From the NCBI GenBank assembly GCA_031289065.1, contig JAITQI010000012.1, positions 1 to 6,373 on the forward strand: DNA of 6,373 nt, given 5' to 3'. The stretch is from Oscillospiraceae bacterium. Lineage in GTDB: Bacteria > Bacillota > Clostridia > Oscillospirales > UBA929. Positions 5,324 to 6,373 of the stretch are shown here, in pieces. The notes below the pieces were generated by a model. The model worked only from the letters and a program-made list of their open reading frames with translations, had not been told where the DNA came from and made no database searches. Each line of letters starts with the position of its first letter. Position 1 is the stretch's first letter. The position numbers and the translations under genes were made by a program.

Positions 5324-6373
5324 CTACAGGGGCTTGACAATGAGGTTGATCAGACGGCCGGGCACAAAAATATGTTTGACCACCCGCTGGCCTTCCAGGA
5401 GCTTTTTTATGCGCTCCTCGGCCTGGGCGGCGGCCAGAACGGCCTGCTCGTCCGCGTCGGCCGGGACCACCACGGTGGCGCGCAACTTGCCCTGCACCTG
5501 GACGGCGATCTCCACCTGGGCGTCCACCGTCTTGGCGGGGTCGTACACCGGCCAGGGGCGGGCCACGGCGAAGCCCCCGCCACTCAGCATATGCCACAGC
5601 TCCTCGCAAATGTGCGGCGTGAAGGGGCACAGCAGGGTCAGGAACAGCTTGAGGTCGCCGTGGGTCAGTCCGTTCTCATGGAAACGATTGGCCAGCGCCA
5701 TGAGAGCGGCGATGGCGGTGTTGAACTTGAGGGCCTCGATGTCCTCCCCCACCTTGCGGATGGCCCGGTGCAGCTCGGCCTCGTGGTCCAGGGTGACCGC
5801 CTCCGAGGGGGCGGCTTTGCCGTACAGCGCCCACACCCTGTCCAAAAAGCGGCGGCAGCCTTTGATGGCCTGGGCCGACCAGGCGGCGGCCTTTTCAAAG
5901 TCGCCGATGAACATGATGCACAGGCGCATGGTGTCCGCGCCGTACTGGGCCACGATGTCGTTGGGGTTGACCACATTGCCCCGGGACTTGGACATTTTTT
6001 CGCCGCCCTCGCCCAGGATCATGCCGTGGCTGGTGCGGCGGGCGTAAGGCTCGGGGGCGGGCACCACGCCGATGTCATAGAGGAATTTGTGCCAGAAGCG
6101 GGAGTAGAGCAGGTGGAGGGTGGTGTGCTCCATGCCGCCGTTGTACCAGTCCACCGGCATATAGCGGCGGAGCCGTTCGGGGTCGGCGGGGGCCTTGTCG
6201 TTTTTGGGGTCGATGTACCGCAGGAAATACCAGGAGGAACCGGCCCACTGGGGCATGGTGTCGGTCTCCCGCTCGGCGGGGCCGCCGCATTTGGGGCAGG
6301 TCGTCTCCACCCAGTCCCGCATGGCGGACAGGGGGCTTTCCCCGGTGTCGGTGGGCTCATAGGAGGCCACGTC
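5324..6373 (-). CDS. leuS: Leucine--tRNA ligase, C-terminal part (LeuRS)
   Basis: Class Ia synthetase that charges tRNA-Leu in the cytoplasm. Only the last 349 codons are present; the gene continues past the right edge, and the full enzyme is usually about 800 residues. Residues here are numbered from the Val at 6370. Visible parts are the end of the catalytic core (RETDTMPQWAGSSWYFLRY, about 34-52; MEHTTLHLLYSRFWHKFLYD, about 80-99) and the KMSKS loop at 125-129 (5998-5984), which binds ATP. A helical anticodon-binding domain covers about 155-265, and the C-terminal domain (VQVQGKLRATVVVP, then GRLINLIVKPL) contacts the tRNA. A CPKC pair (25-28) is seen without a partner pair in the visible part. 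The in-frame GTG at 6370 is an internal Val, not a start, because the conserved core is incomplete without upstream sequence. The stop is TAG. It is followed by two terminators and then the rpsU promoter, so leuS and rpsU appear to be separate units. Confidence 0.96.
   Translation of the reverse strand, partial: DVASYEPTDTGESPLSAMRDWVETTCPKCGGPAERETDTMPQWAGSSWYFLRYIDPKNDKAPADPERLRRYMPVDWYNGGMEHTTLHLLYSRFWHKFLYDIGVVPAPEPYARRTSHGMILGEGGEKMSKSRGNVVNPNDIVAQYGADTMRLCIMFIGDFEKAAAWSAQAIKGCRRFLDRVWALYGKAAPSEAVTLDHEAELHRAIRKVGEDIEALKFNTAIAALMALANRFHENGLTHGDLKLFLTLLCPFTPHICEELWHMLSGGGFAVARPWPVYDPAKTVDAQVEIAVQVQGKLRATVVVPADADEQAVLAAAQAEERIKKLLEGQRVVKHIFVPGRLINLIVKPL

Noticed and set aside
5334..5339. 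TTGACA on the plus strand near the end of leuS
   Set aside because: No -10-like hexamer occurs at 16-18 bases and no plus-strand gene follows. It is part of leuS codons.
6368..6370. GTG as a start codon for a 348-residue leuS-like gene
   Set aside because: The reading continues in frame to the window edge, and the conserved LeuRS core needs the missing upstream part, so this is an internal Val.

Overview
The window looks like chromosomal housekeeping DNA from a GC-rich Gram-positive anaerobe of the Firmicutes, probably a clostridial or Oscillospiraceae-type gut bacterium. The signs are strong AGGAGG-type ribosome binding sites, consensus sigma-A promoters, a hisS-aspS pair, a short eukaryote/archaeal-type ProRS, a Cys-rich clostridial-style HisRS and a 59-residue ribosomal protein S21. 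The taxonomic placement is an inference from protein style, not from a search. No mobile element, CRISPR array, tRNA, rRNA or phage gene is visible.

Layout, left to right: a perfect palindromic terminator (1-52) and a second stem-loop (69-108) lie behind aspS. aspS (132-1931, minus) and hisS (1928-3241, minus) form a two-gene operon transcribed hisS then aspS with an ATGA overlap. The hisS-proS intergenic region (3242-3451) holds two back-to-back sigma-A promoters that are almost exact mirror images inside a 31-bp inverted repeat. It also holds a GC-rich leader hairpin just before the proS ribosome binding site. proS (3452-4885, plus) ends in a strong terminator (4903-4946) that faces rpsU (4941-5120, minus). 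rpsU has its own perfect TTGACA-N17-TATAAT promoter (5232-5260) and a leader of about 105 nt. Directly upstream sit two short terminators for leuS, whose 3' part (5324-6373, minus) runs off the right edge.

Functionally, all five genes serve translation: four aminoacyl-tRNA synthetases (Asp, His, Pro, Leu) and one small-subunit ribosomal protein. HisRS and AspRS should be made in a fixed ratio from one mRNA. The ProRS transcript starts from a promoter with nearly the same sequence, so the three enzymes may be expressed in parallel. No T-box leader fits between the predicted start sites and the hisS or proS start codons, which is notable because synthetase genes in this phylum are often T-box controlled.

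I do not see an undescribed biological system here. The most distinctive signal is the mirror-image divergent promoter pair at 3298-3376. The structured proS leader comes second.
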